Positions 43,531 through 51,689 of a stretch of DNA of 59,883 bases are shown in pieces; the stretch's first letter is position 1; each line of letters opens with the position of its first letter. The notes below the pieces were generated by a model. That model searched no databases. It was not told where the DNA came from and worked only from the letters and a program-made list of their open reading frames with translations. The DNA is from Planctomycetota bacterium. GTDB taxonomy: Bacteria > Planctomycetota > Phycisphaerae > Phycisphaerales > UBA1924. A program made the translations under genes and the position numbers. The stretch is taken from NCBI GenBank assembly GCA_018242605.1, contig JAFEBP010000025.1:355-60237 (forward strand), in the 5' to 3' direction.

Positions 43531-46188
43531 TCAGTGGGTCGGGTCGGCTGCTTTTGATTGCCGACGTTGCTCGGCCGCTTGGACGGCGTCGTCGAGCATT
43601 TCTCTTGCCTCAACGAGGAATCTGGAGTTTGGGAAGTCTGTAGAAAGGAACTCGACGGCGAAGCGGCACATCCGTTCCGCGGACTCGATTTCGCCTCGAT
43701 CGATCAGGGATGACGCCATCCAAACTCGGGATCGGGCCGCGAGGTCCCAGCGGGGCGTTGGCAGCGACGCGTACTCCGCTTCGGCCGCTTCGTACGCGAA
43801 GTAGGCGTCCAGCGAGCGGTAGTCGGCGGTCAGGGCCAGAGCGAGTGCATCGAACGCTTCGGCGCGGGCCATCGAGGGGCCGTCGTCGCGTCTGTCCAGA
43901 ATTTCCAAGGCGCGGCGGGCCCAGTTGACGGCTTCGGGGCCCCGGAACTTGAGCGCGGCGTTTTCCGAGAAGTTCTGGAGCGACACCGCGATCATGGGGT
44001 GGTCGGCGGGGAGGACATCACGGCGGATGTCGTACGCCTCCTGGAACAGCGGCGTCGCGTCGTACGCGTGGTCCCGGAGGAGATGCGCCTGGCCGAGGCT
44101 GTCGAGAAGGTCGGCGAGTCTCTGGCGGGGCTTGGGAGTGGCTTCCCGGATTCGGCCGATGCCCTTCTCGATCAAGGCGATGGCTTCATCGTACTTTCCG
44201 GTGGCTTGGAGTACGTTGGCGCACGCCCACCTGGCGCCGGCGTCGAGTTCCACGTTGATCGGGTCCGGGGGAAGGAGGGCAATCTCTTCCAACAGGTCCT
44301 TCCCGCGTGAGAGCGCTTCGTCAGGCCTGTTCAACTCCTGGAGTGCTCGGACACGGGTGATGCCGTACCGGGCGATGACCTTGCCTTCCGCCGCGGGCGC
44401 CTGCAGCGCGAGGGCGCATGCGCGTTCGATGGAGGCGAGCGAGCCGGTGATGTCGCCTCGGCGGTGGCTTGCGACGGCGTTGGTGGCGAGGGCCTCGGCG
44501 AGCTCCTTGGGATCGGCCTGCGGGTCCCGCTCCAGCGCAGCGATCGCGGCGTTTGCTCGCTGGGCGGCGACGGATGAGTTGTCGGCGAAGAGTGATAGTT
44601 TGGCCATGCGGGACAGCAACATGCCCCGCACGGAAGGATTCTCTTCACTTTCCGCCCGTTGGGCGACGCGGTCGATGTACTCGCGCACGGAGATGTTGCC
44701 GCCGCCGATCATCTCGGGGTGGAGGGATCTGAACGGCGCATCGACCATGAGGTTGGTGACGGCTTTCAGGATCTCGCCGGAGCGCAGGGCGTTGGCGGCG
44801 CTGCGTTCTGCCGAGGCCTTGGCTTGGATCGCCTGCACGCGGCCCTTCTCCGCCGCGAAATACCCGGCGACGGCGGACGCGAAGCCCGCGGCGATGGCGA
44901 GCACGGCCACACAGGCGAAAAGGGATGCTGCGCGGTTGCGGCGTACGAACTTGGAAAGCTTGTACAACCGGCTGGGCGGGGCCGCGAGGACGGGCTCCTG
45001 GTTGAGGTAGCGGTGGATGTCCGCCGCGAACTCGGCGGCGGTGGCGTAGCGGCGTGCGACGGGCTTTTCGAGGGCCTTCATCGCGATGTGGTCCAGATCG
45101 CCGCGGACCAGTCGTGGGAGTTCGCCCGAGTTGCTGCGACGGGAATGGGCAATGTCCGCGAGATTGGCCTGGCTCGTGAGGCGGCTGCTGGGGGTTGGGG
45201 GATCAACCTCGGAGATCAGGTGCTGGAGGTGAAGGAAGGGCGCGGCGCGGAGTTCCCTGCTGTCCAGCGGAGGGACGCCGATAAGCAGTTCGTAGAGGAG
45301 GACGCCGAGGCTGTAGATATCGCTGCGCGTGTCGACGACGCCGATCCTGGGGTCGGCCTGCTCGGGGCTCATGTATTCGGGGGTGCCCACGAACGAGCGG
45401 ACATCGGTGTGGATGGAGTCGGCGATGAGGCGTTCGCCCATGACCTTGGCGATGCCGAAGTCGATGACCTTGGGGATGTGCTTGCCGTCCGCGGCGTAGA
45501 CCAGGACGTTGCTTGGCTTGATATCGCGGTGGATGATTCCCTTCTGGTGGGCGTGCTGCACGGCGTCGCAGACTAAACAGAAGAGCCTGAGACGTTCGCT
45601 GGTGGTCAGGCGGTGGCGGTCGCAGTAGACGGTGATGGGCTCGCCGTGGATGTACTCCATTGCGAAGTACGGGAGGCCGTCGTCGGTGGCGCCGCCCTCG
45701 AGCACGGAGGCGACGTGGGGGTGGCTCATGCTCGCCAGGGCCTGACGCTCCTGCTCGAAGCGGGCGAGCACCTGGCGATTGTTGCCGACTGAGTGGATGA
45801 CCTTGACGGCGGCGACGCGGCGGACCGGCTGCTCCTGGCGCGCGAAAAAGACGGTGCCGAAGCCGCCGCGGCCGATTTCCCTTTCGATTACGAAGGAACC
45901 GAGGCGATCGCCGGGTCCGCAGGAGTGACCGCGCGGGAGGCTGCTGCCGGTGCGGGGGAGGTCGGCGGTGGGCGGGGTGTCGGTCCCTGGGCCTCGGTGG
46001 GAGGCGCTCTCGGGGTGGGCCATGAAGTGGTGCGCGTTGTCGTGGGCTTCGAGCAGTTCCATCACGGCGCGGCGCAGAAGTTCGTTGTCGCCGCAGACTC
46101 TGGCGATGACGCTGTCACGCTGGTTGGGGTCCGCTTCGATCGCGAGGCCGAACGCTTCGCGTGCTTCACGGAGCAAGGAATCCTGCAC
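43531..46188 (-). CDS. Membrane Ser/Thr protein kinase with C-terminal TPR-like repeats
   Basis: 885 residues from GTG at 46188. The kinase domain (about 95-370) has GRGGFGTVFFA, AAVKVIHS (VAIK Lys), HRDIKPSNVLV, DFGIAK and GTPEYMSPEQ, all active-site elements intact. A membrane helix (about 430-455) follows, then an alpha-helical repeat region typical of TPRs. GGGGG precedes the start. It lies 65 bases after the ECF sigma gene and is probably co-transcribed. Planctomycetes carry many such sigma/kinase pairs, in which the kinase may modify or be regulated alongside the sigma factor. Confidence 0.9.
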   Translation of the reverse strand: MQDSLLREAREAFGLAIEADPNQRDSVIARVCGDNELLRRAVMELLEAHDNAHHFMAHPESASHRGPGTDTPPTADLPRTGSSLPRGHSCGPGDRLGSFVIEREIGRGGFGTVFFARQEQPVRRVAAVKVIHSVGNNRQVLARFEQERQALASMSHPHVASVLEGGATDDGLPYFAMEYIHGEPITVYCDRHRLTTSERLRLFCLVCDAVQHAHQKGIIHRDIKPSNVLVYAADGKHIPKVIDFGIAKVMGERLIADSIHTDVRSFVGTPEYMSPEQADPRIGVVDTRSDIYSLGVLLYELLIGVPPLDSRELRAAPFLHLQHLISEVDPPTPSSRLTSQANLADIAHSRRSNSGELPRLVRGDLDHIAMKALEKPVARRYATAAEFAADIHRYLNQEPVLAAPPSRLYKLSKFVRRNRAASLFACVAVLAIAAGFASAVAGYFAAEKGRVQAIQAKASAERSAANALRSGEILKAVTNLMVDAPFRSLHPEMIGGGNISVREYIDRVAQRAESEENPSVRGMLLSRMAKLSLFADNSSVAAQRANAAIAALERDPQADPKELAEALATNAVASHRRGDITGSLASIERACALALQAPAAEGKVIARYGITRVRALQELNRPDEALSRGKDLLEEIALLPPDPINVELDAGARWACANVLQATGKYDEAIALIEKGIGRIREATPKPRQRLADLLDSLGQAHLLRDHAYDATPLFQEAYDIRRDVLPADHPMIAVSLQNFSENAALKFRGPEAVNWARRALEILDRRDDGPSMARAEAFDALALALTADYRSLDAYFAYEAAEAEYASLPTPRWDLAARSRVWMASSLIDRGEIESAERMCRFAVEFLSTDFPNSRFLVEAREMLDDAVQAAEQRRQSKAADPTH

Positions 46189-46253
46189 AAGACACCCCCG
46201 GAACGAGGAAAACGGCGAACGTGAACACGAGCGCGGCGGCGCGGGGCACGGCG

Positions 46254-46772
46254 CTATTCGTCGCGAAGTTCTTTGAACAACCAGGCCCGAGCAAACTCCC
46301 AATCCCGCCGGACCGTCGCGTAGGGAACGCCGGTGACGGCCGCGATTTGTTCGGTTGTGAGACCGGCATAGAAACGAAGACGGATCGTGAAGCCGACCTG
46401 CGCGTCCACCGCCTCTATGCGGGAAACAGCATCGTCGATGCTCAGAATATCGTCGGCGCTCCCGAACTGTGCAAGGTCAACGACATCGGTGAGGTCGACA
46501 CGCTTGCGATCGCCGCCGCGTTTCGCGGCCTTGTGGGCGTTTGCGTGATCGATGAGGACGCGGCGCATGGTCTCGGCCGCGGCGGCGTAGAACTCGGCGG
46601 GACCGGACCAGTGGGCTTTGCCGTTCTGCTTGAGGCGCAAATAGGCCTCATTGACGATGGCGGTGGCCTGGAGGGTGTGATCGGCACGCTCTTCTTGCAT
46701 CCGGGTCTCGGCGACGGCGCGCAGCTGCTCGTACACGGCTTCCATGAGGCTGTTCGTGGTGTACTGCGACAT
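46254..46772 (-). CDS. ECF-type RNA polymerase sigma factor
   Basis: 172 residues. Region 2 includes AIVNEAYLRLKQ, and region 4 shows LRFYAGLTTEQIAAVTGVPYATVRRDWEFARAWL, a helix-turn-helix that reads the -35 element. It belongs to the planctomycete-type ECF group linked to Ser/Thr kinases. Its upstream 272 bases are shared with the divergent UbiB-like gene; a weak TATAGT on the minus strand (46874-46879) could be a -10 box. There is no anti-sigma gene in the window. Confidence 0.9.
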   Translation of the reverse strand: MSQYTTNSLMEAVYEQLRAVAETRMQEERADHTLQATAIVNEAYLRLKQNGKAHWSGPAEFYAAAAETMRRVLIDHANAHKAAKRGGDRKRVDLTDVVDLAQFGSADDILSIDDAVSRIEAVDAQVGFTIRLRFYAGLTTEQIAAVTGVPYATVRRDWEFARAWLFKELRDE

Positions 46773-47044
46773 ACGAATGTATCAAGCGAGGAGAAACTCC
46801 CTGGCCCCTCGCGATTGACTCCCTTGTGTGCTTCCCACAGGCCACTGAACGTGACCGTTGCTGTCCGTACAGAACTATAACCATGGTGAAACCCTGAAAA
46901 GGCGTTGGCCAAGGAGTGAATTTGAGTCGATTTGCGTCGGTCTGATGAGCGTGGAGCAAAGGGAAGTACCGAAGAAGGGGTGAACGAGCACGGCCGCGTC
47001 GGCCGAAGCGCGACGGTTGGGCGGCGGTAGGGATAGGCTTGGGT

Positions 47045-48766
47045 ATGCCGGTTACTGAAGTTACTCGCACCATCCGCAATGCACGACGCTACGTCGAGAT
47101 TCTCGACGTGCTGGTGCGGTACGGCTTCGCAGATGCGGTGACGACGCTGGGGCTGGACAACCTTGTGGATAAGGGCACCCGCCTGTTCCGCGGCGCTAAG
47201 GCGACCGAGCCGGTGGCGCACCTGCCCCGCGCGGCCCGGATGCGGGTGGTGATGGAGCAACTGGGTCCCACGTTCATGAAACTCGGGCAGATGCTCTCTT
47301 GCCGCAAGGATTTGATCCCGGCGGAATGGGCGGATGAGTTCGCGAAACTGCAGGCGGGCGCGCCGACTCTGGACTTTGCGGTGATCCGGGGCGTGCTTGA
47401 CGAAGAGTTCGACGGGCGCGTGTCGGACGTGCTGAGTCACGTGGAAGAGGCTCCCATCGCGGCGGCCTCGATGGCGCAGGTGCACCGGGCGACGCTGGTG
47501 GATGGGACGCCGGTGGTGCTCAAGATCCTGCGGCCGGGAACAGAAGAACTGACCCAATCGGACCTGGAGATCCTGCGGACGCTGGCCGAGTTTGCGCAGA
47601 CGCATCTGGCGAACACGGGATTCAGCCCGGCGGACGTGGTGCGGGAGTTCGCCCGCGAACTCAAGCGGGAAGTGGACTTTACATTCGAGGGACGCTCGAC
47701 GGACCGGCTGCGGGAAGCGTTCGCCGAGGATCCCAACGTGCGGTTCCCCAAGGTGTATTGGGAGGCGACGACCAAGCGCGTGCTCGCGCTGGAGGAGTTC
47801 CGGGGCGTGCTGCTCTCGCGGCTCAAGCCCGGGGACCTGACCCCCGAGCAGTGCACGCAGGTGGTGAGCCACGGCGCGGACGCGGTGGCGCGGCAGTGCC
47901 TGGAGATCGGGTTGTTCCACGCGGACCCGCACCCGGGGAACCTGTTCGCGCTCGTCAACGAGGACGGCAGCGTCGCGGCGGGGTTCATTGATTGCGGGAT
48001 GACGGGACGGATCGAGCCGCGGACGATGGAGTTGCTGGCGCGGCTGGTGCGGGCGGTGGCGGAAGCGAACACGGACGAGGTGATCGCTGTGGTCTCGAGC
48101 CTGGCCGATGTGCCGTACACGAAGCTGGACGACCGGATCTTCCGGGCCGACATGGCGGAGTTTGCGCAGAGTTTCGAGGGGGCCACGGTGGATCAGATCG
48201 ATCTGCCGGTGCTGCTGGAGAGCTTCTTTGAGAAACTGCGTTTCCACAAGATCAGGTTCCCGGCGGAACTGGTGATGCTGGTCAAGTCGCTCACGACGAT
48301 CCAGGCGGTGGCGAGGAGCCTGGACCCGGAGTTCGACATGATCTCGCACCTGCGGCCTTTCGTGGAGCAGGTGCTCAAGCGGCGGTACGGGGCGACGGCG
48401 CTCAAGCGGCGCACGGCGGCGAGCATGGTGGAATACGCGTCGCTGATGGAAGACCTGCCGCGGGAGATCAGGATGCTGATGGGGATGGTGAGGCGCAACC
48501 GCCTGGCGGTGAACCTGGAGCACCGTGGGCTGGCGAAGGTGACGCGGAGTCTGGAGCACGCGAGCCGGAATATCTCGTTCGGCATGATGGTGGCGGGGGT
48601 GGTGGTGAGCTCGTCGATCCTGGTGCACTCCAGCGACCGCTCGGGCTCGGCGACGCTGCGGATCCTGGGCATTTCCGGGTTCGTCATCGCCGGGCTGATG
48701 ATCCTGGTTCACATGTTCGTGAACCGCAAGTGGCTCAAGGAGCGCGAGAAGGACAAGGATACCTGA
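47045..48766 (+). CDS. ABC1/UbiB/AarF-family atypical protein kinase
   Basis: 573 residues. Family marks are KLGQMLSCR (KxGQ), APIAAASMAQVHRA (Ala-rich loop), VVLKILRPG, LALEEFRGV, FHADPHPGN and IDCGMTGRI. Two C-terminal hydrophobic helices (about 510-555) anchor it in the membrane. Relatives support ubiquinone synthesis or act on lipids; UbiB is the best-known member. No ubiquinone gene is nearby, so a quinone or lipid role is only likely. ATG at 47045. The stop overlaps the next start (TGATG). Confidence 0.88.
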   Translation: MPVTEVTRTIRNARRYVEILDVLVRYGFADAVTTLGLDNLVDKGTRLFRGAKATEPVAHLPRAARMRVVMEQLGPTFMKLGQMLSCRKDLIPAEWADEFAKLQAGAPTLDFAVIRGVLDEEFDGRVSDVLSHVEEAPIAAASMAQVHRATLVDGTPVVLKILRPGTEELTQSDLEILRTLAEFAQTHLANTGFSPADVVREFARELKREVDFTFEGRSTDRLREAFAEDPNVRFPKVYWEATTKRVLALEEFRGVLLSRLKPGDLTPEQCTQVVSHGADAVARQCLEIGLFHADPHPGNLFALVNEDGSVAAGFIDCGMTGRIEPRTMELLARLVRAVAEANTDEVIAVVSSLADVPYTKLDDRIFRADMAEFAQSFEGATVDQIDLPVLLESFFEKLRFHKIRFPAELVMLVKSLTTIQAVARSLDPEFDMISHLRPFVEQVLKRRYGATALKRRTAASMVEYASLMEDLPREIRMLMGMVRRNRLAVNLEHRGLAKVTRSLEHASRNISFGMMVAGVVVSSSILVHSSDRSGSATLRILGISGFVIAGLMILVHMFVNRKWLKEREKDKDT

Positions 48767-49098
48767 TGGACGTCTCGATCGTGAGATTGCGGGCCCTGAA
48801 CGGCACGCCGCTGGAGGACGAGGGGACTCGGAGCGTCGTGATCGCGGCGGCGCAGGGGCTCGCAGAGCGTGAGGGTGTCGTGCTCGCACGCATCGACGTG
48901 GCGCCGGATTCGATCACGATGGAGTTGGGGCTGGACAAGCTCGCGGCGGTGGGCTTTCTGGCGGAACTGCGGCGGCAGACCAACGCGTGGTACGAGGGAA
49001 AGTACCGCGACGGGCCGCTGTGGGGGACGCCCAAGCCCGGCACATTCGACGACGATGGGTACGGCGGCAAGAGTGACGACGAGGGCTGGCGGGGATGA
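48766..49098 (+). CDS. Small protein of unknown function, co-translated with UbiB-like kinase
   Basis: 110 residues. It starts inside the stop of the kinase gene and ends inside the ATG of the GT9 gene, so all three are tightly coupled. The N-terminal half (MDVSIVRLRALNGTPLEDEGTR) has alternating strands and helices; the last 30 residues are Gly/Asp-rich and probably disordered. I do not recognise a domain. The position suggests a helper for the membrane kinase or glycosyltransferase. Confidence 0.72.
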   Translation: MDVSIVRLRALNGTPLEDEGTRSVVIAAAQGLAEREGVVLARIDVAPDSITMELGLDKLAAVGFLAELRRQTNAWYEGKYRDGPLWGTPKPGTFDDDGYGGKSDDEGWRG

Positions 49099-50186
49099 CG
49101 ACGCCGGTGCGCAAGCCGCTGCGGTTGCTGGTGGTGCTCCCGAGCTGGGTGGGTGATGTGACCATGGCCACGCCCGCGCTGCGGGCCATCCGCGATCGGC
49201 TGGCGGGCACGTTCATCGGCGGCCTGTGCAGGCCGGGGATCGATCAGGTGCTGGCCGGGAGCAGTGTGTTTGACGAGTTGCACGTGGAGCGGGCGAGCGG
49301 GGTGTTTGGCCCCAAGTTCGTCGCGGCCAAGGTGCGGCCCCGGCAATACGACACGGCGCTGCTGCTCACCAACTCGTTGGGCACAGCGCTGGTGGCGAGG
49401 ATCGCGGGGATTCCCAGGCGCATGGGGTACGACCGCGACGGGCGGGGCTTTCTGCTCACGGATCGGCTCAAGGCGCCCAAACGCGACAAGGGTGGGTGGG
49501 CGGTGATTCCCGCGTGCGAGTACTACTGGCGGGCGGCGCGGGCGCTGCTGGATGGGGATGTGGATTCAACGGCGATGGACCCGGCCCGATGGACGCTGCC
49601 GGCGGGCGCGTGCATGGAGTTGGGCGTGTCGCCCGAGCAGGAACGAGCGTCAATGGAGATTCTCGCGGCGGCGGGGTGCGCTCCCGGCGCTGCCTACGCG
49701 CTGCTCAACCCGGGCGGGAACGACCCGGCGAAGCGGTGGCCGGCGGATCGGTTCGCGGATCTGGCGCGGTGGCTGCGCGAGCGATGGGGCGTGAAGATCC
49801 TGGTGAACGGCTCACCCGCGGAGATGGAACTCGCTGGGAACATCGTTGGTGCGTGCGGCGGCGTGTCACTGCCCGCGCTGGGCATCACGCTGGGGGCGCT
49901 CAAGGGCGTGGTGCGGGGCGCATCGGTCGTGGTGACGAACGATACGGGGCCCCGGCACCTGGCGGCGGCGTTCGGCGTGCCGCTGGTGTCGCTGTTCGGA
50001 CCGACGGACCATCGGTGGACGATCATCCCGATGCGCGAGGGGGCGCGGGAAGAGATCGTGCTCGCGGACCCGACGCTGCCGGAGAGCGAAGTGGCGAACG
50101 ACCATCCGGAGCGGTGCAGCATGGACCGGATCGAAGTGGATCGTGTGAAGCGGGCAGCGGAACGGGTGCTGGGTGAGCTGGCGTGA
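49095..50186 (+). CDS. Glycosyltransferase family 9 (heptosyltransferase-like)
   Basis: 363 residues. N-terminal LLVVLPSWVGDVTMATPALRAIRD is the acceptor-side domain of WaaF/WaaC-type enzymes; the donor site includes LLNPGGNDPAKRWPADRF and VTNDTGPRHLAAAFGVPLVSLFGPTDHRW. These use ADP-heptose to extend lipopolysaccharide core. LpxA in the window supports an LPS. The precise donor and acceptor are not fixed by sequence. It overlaps the upstream small gene (ATGA). Confidence 0.88.
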   Translation: MTTPVRKPLRLLVVLPSWVGDVTMATPALRAIRDRLAGTFIGGLCRPGIDQVLAGSSVFDELHVERASGVFGPKFVAAKVRPRQYDTALLLTNSLGTALVARIAGIPRRMGYDRDGRGFLLTDRLKAPKRDKGGWAVIPACEYYWRAARALLDGDVDSTAMDPARWTLPAGACMELGVSPEQERASMEILAAAGCAPGAAYALLNPGGNDPAKRWPADRFADLARWLRERWGVKILVNGSPAEMELAGNIVGACGGVSLPALGITLGALKGVVRGASVVVTNDTGPRHLAAAFGVPLVSLFGPTDHRWTIIPMREGAREEIVLADPTLPESEVANDHPERCSMDRIEVDRVKRAAERVLGELA

Positions 50187-50234
50187 ACGGTGGTTCGTGG
50201 CGGGCTTGAGCGCTAAACAGTTTTGGAGAACGGG

Positions 50235-50762
50235 ATGAAACTCTTCTTGATCATTCTGCCGTTGGCGGTCGGGTTCATCGCGATGGTGGCGACGGTGCTG
50301 GTGGTGGGGCGGATGATGCCGCGGGAGCACACGGCGACGGCGTCGATCTTGGTTTCCAAGCCCGCGGCGGCGGTGTGGAAGTTGATTACGGACTTTGACG
50401 GGCAACCAGCGTGGCGCAAGGACGTGAAGCGCATCGAGCGGTTGGCGGACCGGGACGGCCACCGGGTTCACAAAGAGGTGGGGTCGGGGGGTGACCTGAC
50501 GCTGGAGGTGGAGGCGATGGACCCGCCGCGGCGGATGGTGACGCGGATTGCGGATGACTCGCTGCCGTTCGGGGGGAGTTGGACGTATGAACTGATCGAC
50601 GAAGGCGGCAAGACGCGGCTGCGGATCACCGAACAGGGCGTGGTGAAGTCCGCGGCGTTCAGATATGTCGGGCGAATCCTTGGGCAGGACATGACGATCC
50701 GGAACTACCTGAAGGCGGCAGCGGCGGGGTTGGGAGAGGCGGGGGTGGAGGTGGGGGCGTGA
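50235..50762 (+). CDS. Membrane-anchored SRPBCC-fold protein
   Basis: 175 residues. MKLFLIILPLAVGFIAMVATVLVVG is one membrane anchor; the rest is a START-like hydrophobic-pocket domain, with ASILVSKPAAAVWKLITDFDGQPAWRKDVKR and a long C-terminal helix. Such proteins bind small hydrophobic molecules or act in toxin-like or cyclase roles; none is specific here. ATG at 50235 follows GGAGA. It is the last ordinary gene before the tRNA and the accessory island. Confidence 0.82.
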   Translation: MKLFLIILPLAVGFIAMVATVLVVGRMMPREHTATASILVSKPAAAVWKLITDFDGQPAWRKDVKRIERLADRDGHRVHKEVGSGGDLTLEVEAMDPPRRMVTRIADDSLPFGGSWTYELIDEGGKTRLRITEQGVVKSAAFRYVGRILGQDMTIRNYLKAAAAGLGEAGVEVGA

Positions 50763-51022
50763 AGGGCGGAGTGACAACCGTTCGTTGAACGTGCGGCCAC
50801 CGCCGGGGCGGAGATGGAGTCGCTGAGGGGCTAACCAGAGGGGTGGAAACAAGGCTCCGGGACCGCCCGGTACGGCTGGGAAAGCGGATAACGGGGCGTG
50901 CGCCCGGGAATGAGCTCGGGCCGTTCAGTTGGGGGCCTCTTCGGCCGAAAAGTGGGGGGTTGGCGGAGCGGTCCGGCGAGCTATCCCCAAAGTGCGGGGT
51001 CGTGGCCGGTGGGCCCGACGGC
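50763..51022. other. Gene-free region upstream of tRNA-Asn
   Basis: 260 bases without a supported gene, very GC-rich, with several G runs and CCGG-type small stems. No repeat of note and no promoter other than the one at 51023-51050. Open frames here are on both strands and have no protein-like composition. Confidence 0.5.
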
Positions 51023-51050
51023 TTGACGCGGTGAGTGAGTCTGATACAGT
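51023..51050 (+). promoter_or_regulatory. Putative sigma-70 promoter of tRNA-Asn
   Basis: TTGACG (51023-51028), 16 bases, then TACAGT (51045-51050). The -35 matches consensus at five of six positions and the -10 at four of six. Predicted start is about 51057, giving a leader of about 58 bases before the tRNA. It is the clearest promoter in the window by consensus. Confidence 0.6.
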
Positions 51051-51114
51051 TGAGACCTGACTTTCCGCCTCCGGCGGGGGTCTGAACCGCCCGCGGGCGG
51101 GAGACAATTTTGAT

Positions 51115-51186
51115 TCCCTGATAGCTCAATGGTAGAGCGACCGGCTGTTAACCGGTAGGTTCCAGGTTCGAGTCCTGGTCGGGGAG
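51115..51186 (+). tRNA. tRNA-Asn (anticodon GTT)
   Basis: A full cloverleaf folds. Acceptor TCCCTGA with TCGGGGA (one T-G), D stem GCTC/GAGC, anticodon stem ACCGG/CCGGT with loop CTGTTAA, and T stem CCAGG/CCTGG with TTCGAGT. The anticodon GTT reads AAC/AAT. CCA is not encoded. A terminator follows 10 bases downstream. It is the only tRNA found in the window, and marks the boundary to the accessory region. Confidence 0.95.
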
Positions 51187-51195
51187 CTTCCTTCC

Positions 51196-51217
51196 GACCC
51201 CGCCTCACGGCGGGGTC
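51196..51217 (+). terminator. Terminator hairpin after tRNA-Asn
   Basis: GACCCCGCC (51196-51204) pairs with GGCGGGGTC (51209-51217), nine base pairs and a four-base loop TCAC, followed by GTTTGGTTT. It is a good stem with a moderate T tract. Confidence 0.78.
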
Positions 51218-51689
51218 GTTTGGTTTACAGGCGGCCCGTTTTGGCCCTCGCGCCGACTCGGCCAGAAACCCCGCAGAATCCGGGCGGTTTGACGTTTCGG
51301 GCACCTTCGCCGCTGCGCTCTCGGTTCGAGAGCATTTCAGAGCCAACCGGTCAGGACACCGGGTGTCTCGTCATGGGTGCGTCGAAATCCTCTCGAACTC
51401 TCGGAGTCTCGGGTTGACGGGCGGAGGGGTTAACAGGGGCGTTGCGAGCGGGGTGCGCATGCGCACGGAGTCTTGATCGGCTAGCACAGGTAAACGATCG
51501 ATGAGCTGACCGTGCGAACGTGGCGCTGATCAGGCGGGAAGAGTCAACGGTTCCACGGTCACTGCACATAGGACTGATCCCCAGCCCCCCCCCGGGGGGG
51601 CTGGGACAGATCGACGCGTGCAGGACTCGCCAATGAGGGGGAAACTGAGGAGTGCCGCAAAGCGCTGAATCCCCCATATCCTTCACCCA
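51218..51689. other. Gene-free left flank of the accessory region
   Basis: 472 bases with no supported gene. Contains the palindrome at 51580-51605 and, further up, short GC-rich words such as CTCTCGAACTCTCGGAGTCTCGGG. No IS end, no integrase remnant and no clear att site. The start of the chaperone operon follows directly, with only weak ribosome-binding sequence. Confidence 0.5.
51580..51605. repeat. GC-only 12-bp inverted repeat
   Basis: CCCAG plus seven C (51580-51591), a CC spacer, then seven G plus CTGGG (51594-51605): a near-perfect palindrome made almost only of C and G. It lies 84 bases before the ATG of the chaperone operon. It could be a terminator-like insulator, a protein site or a recombination relic. 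Homopolymer runs of this length also invite sequencing or replication slippage. Confidence 0.8.

Noticed and set aside
46442..48889. 815-residue minus-strand reading frame
   Set aside because: Arg/Pro/His-rich shadow of the UbiB-like gene, a typical high-GC artefact.
51115..51186. tRNA-Asn as certain integration site
   Set aside because: No second copy of the tRNA 3' end is visible within the window, and the only recombinase is of the serine type.
51218..51689. CIRCE element before the Hsp70 operon
   Set aside because: The TTAGCACTC/GAGTGCTAA palindrome was looked for and is not present.
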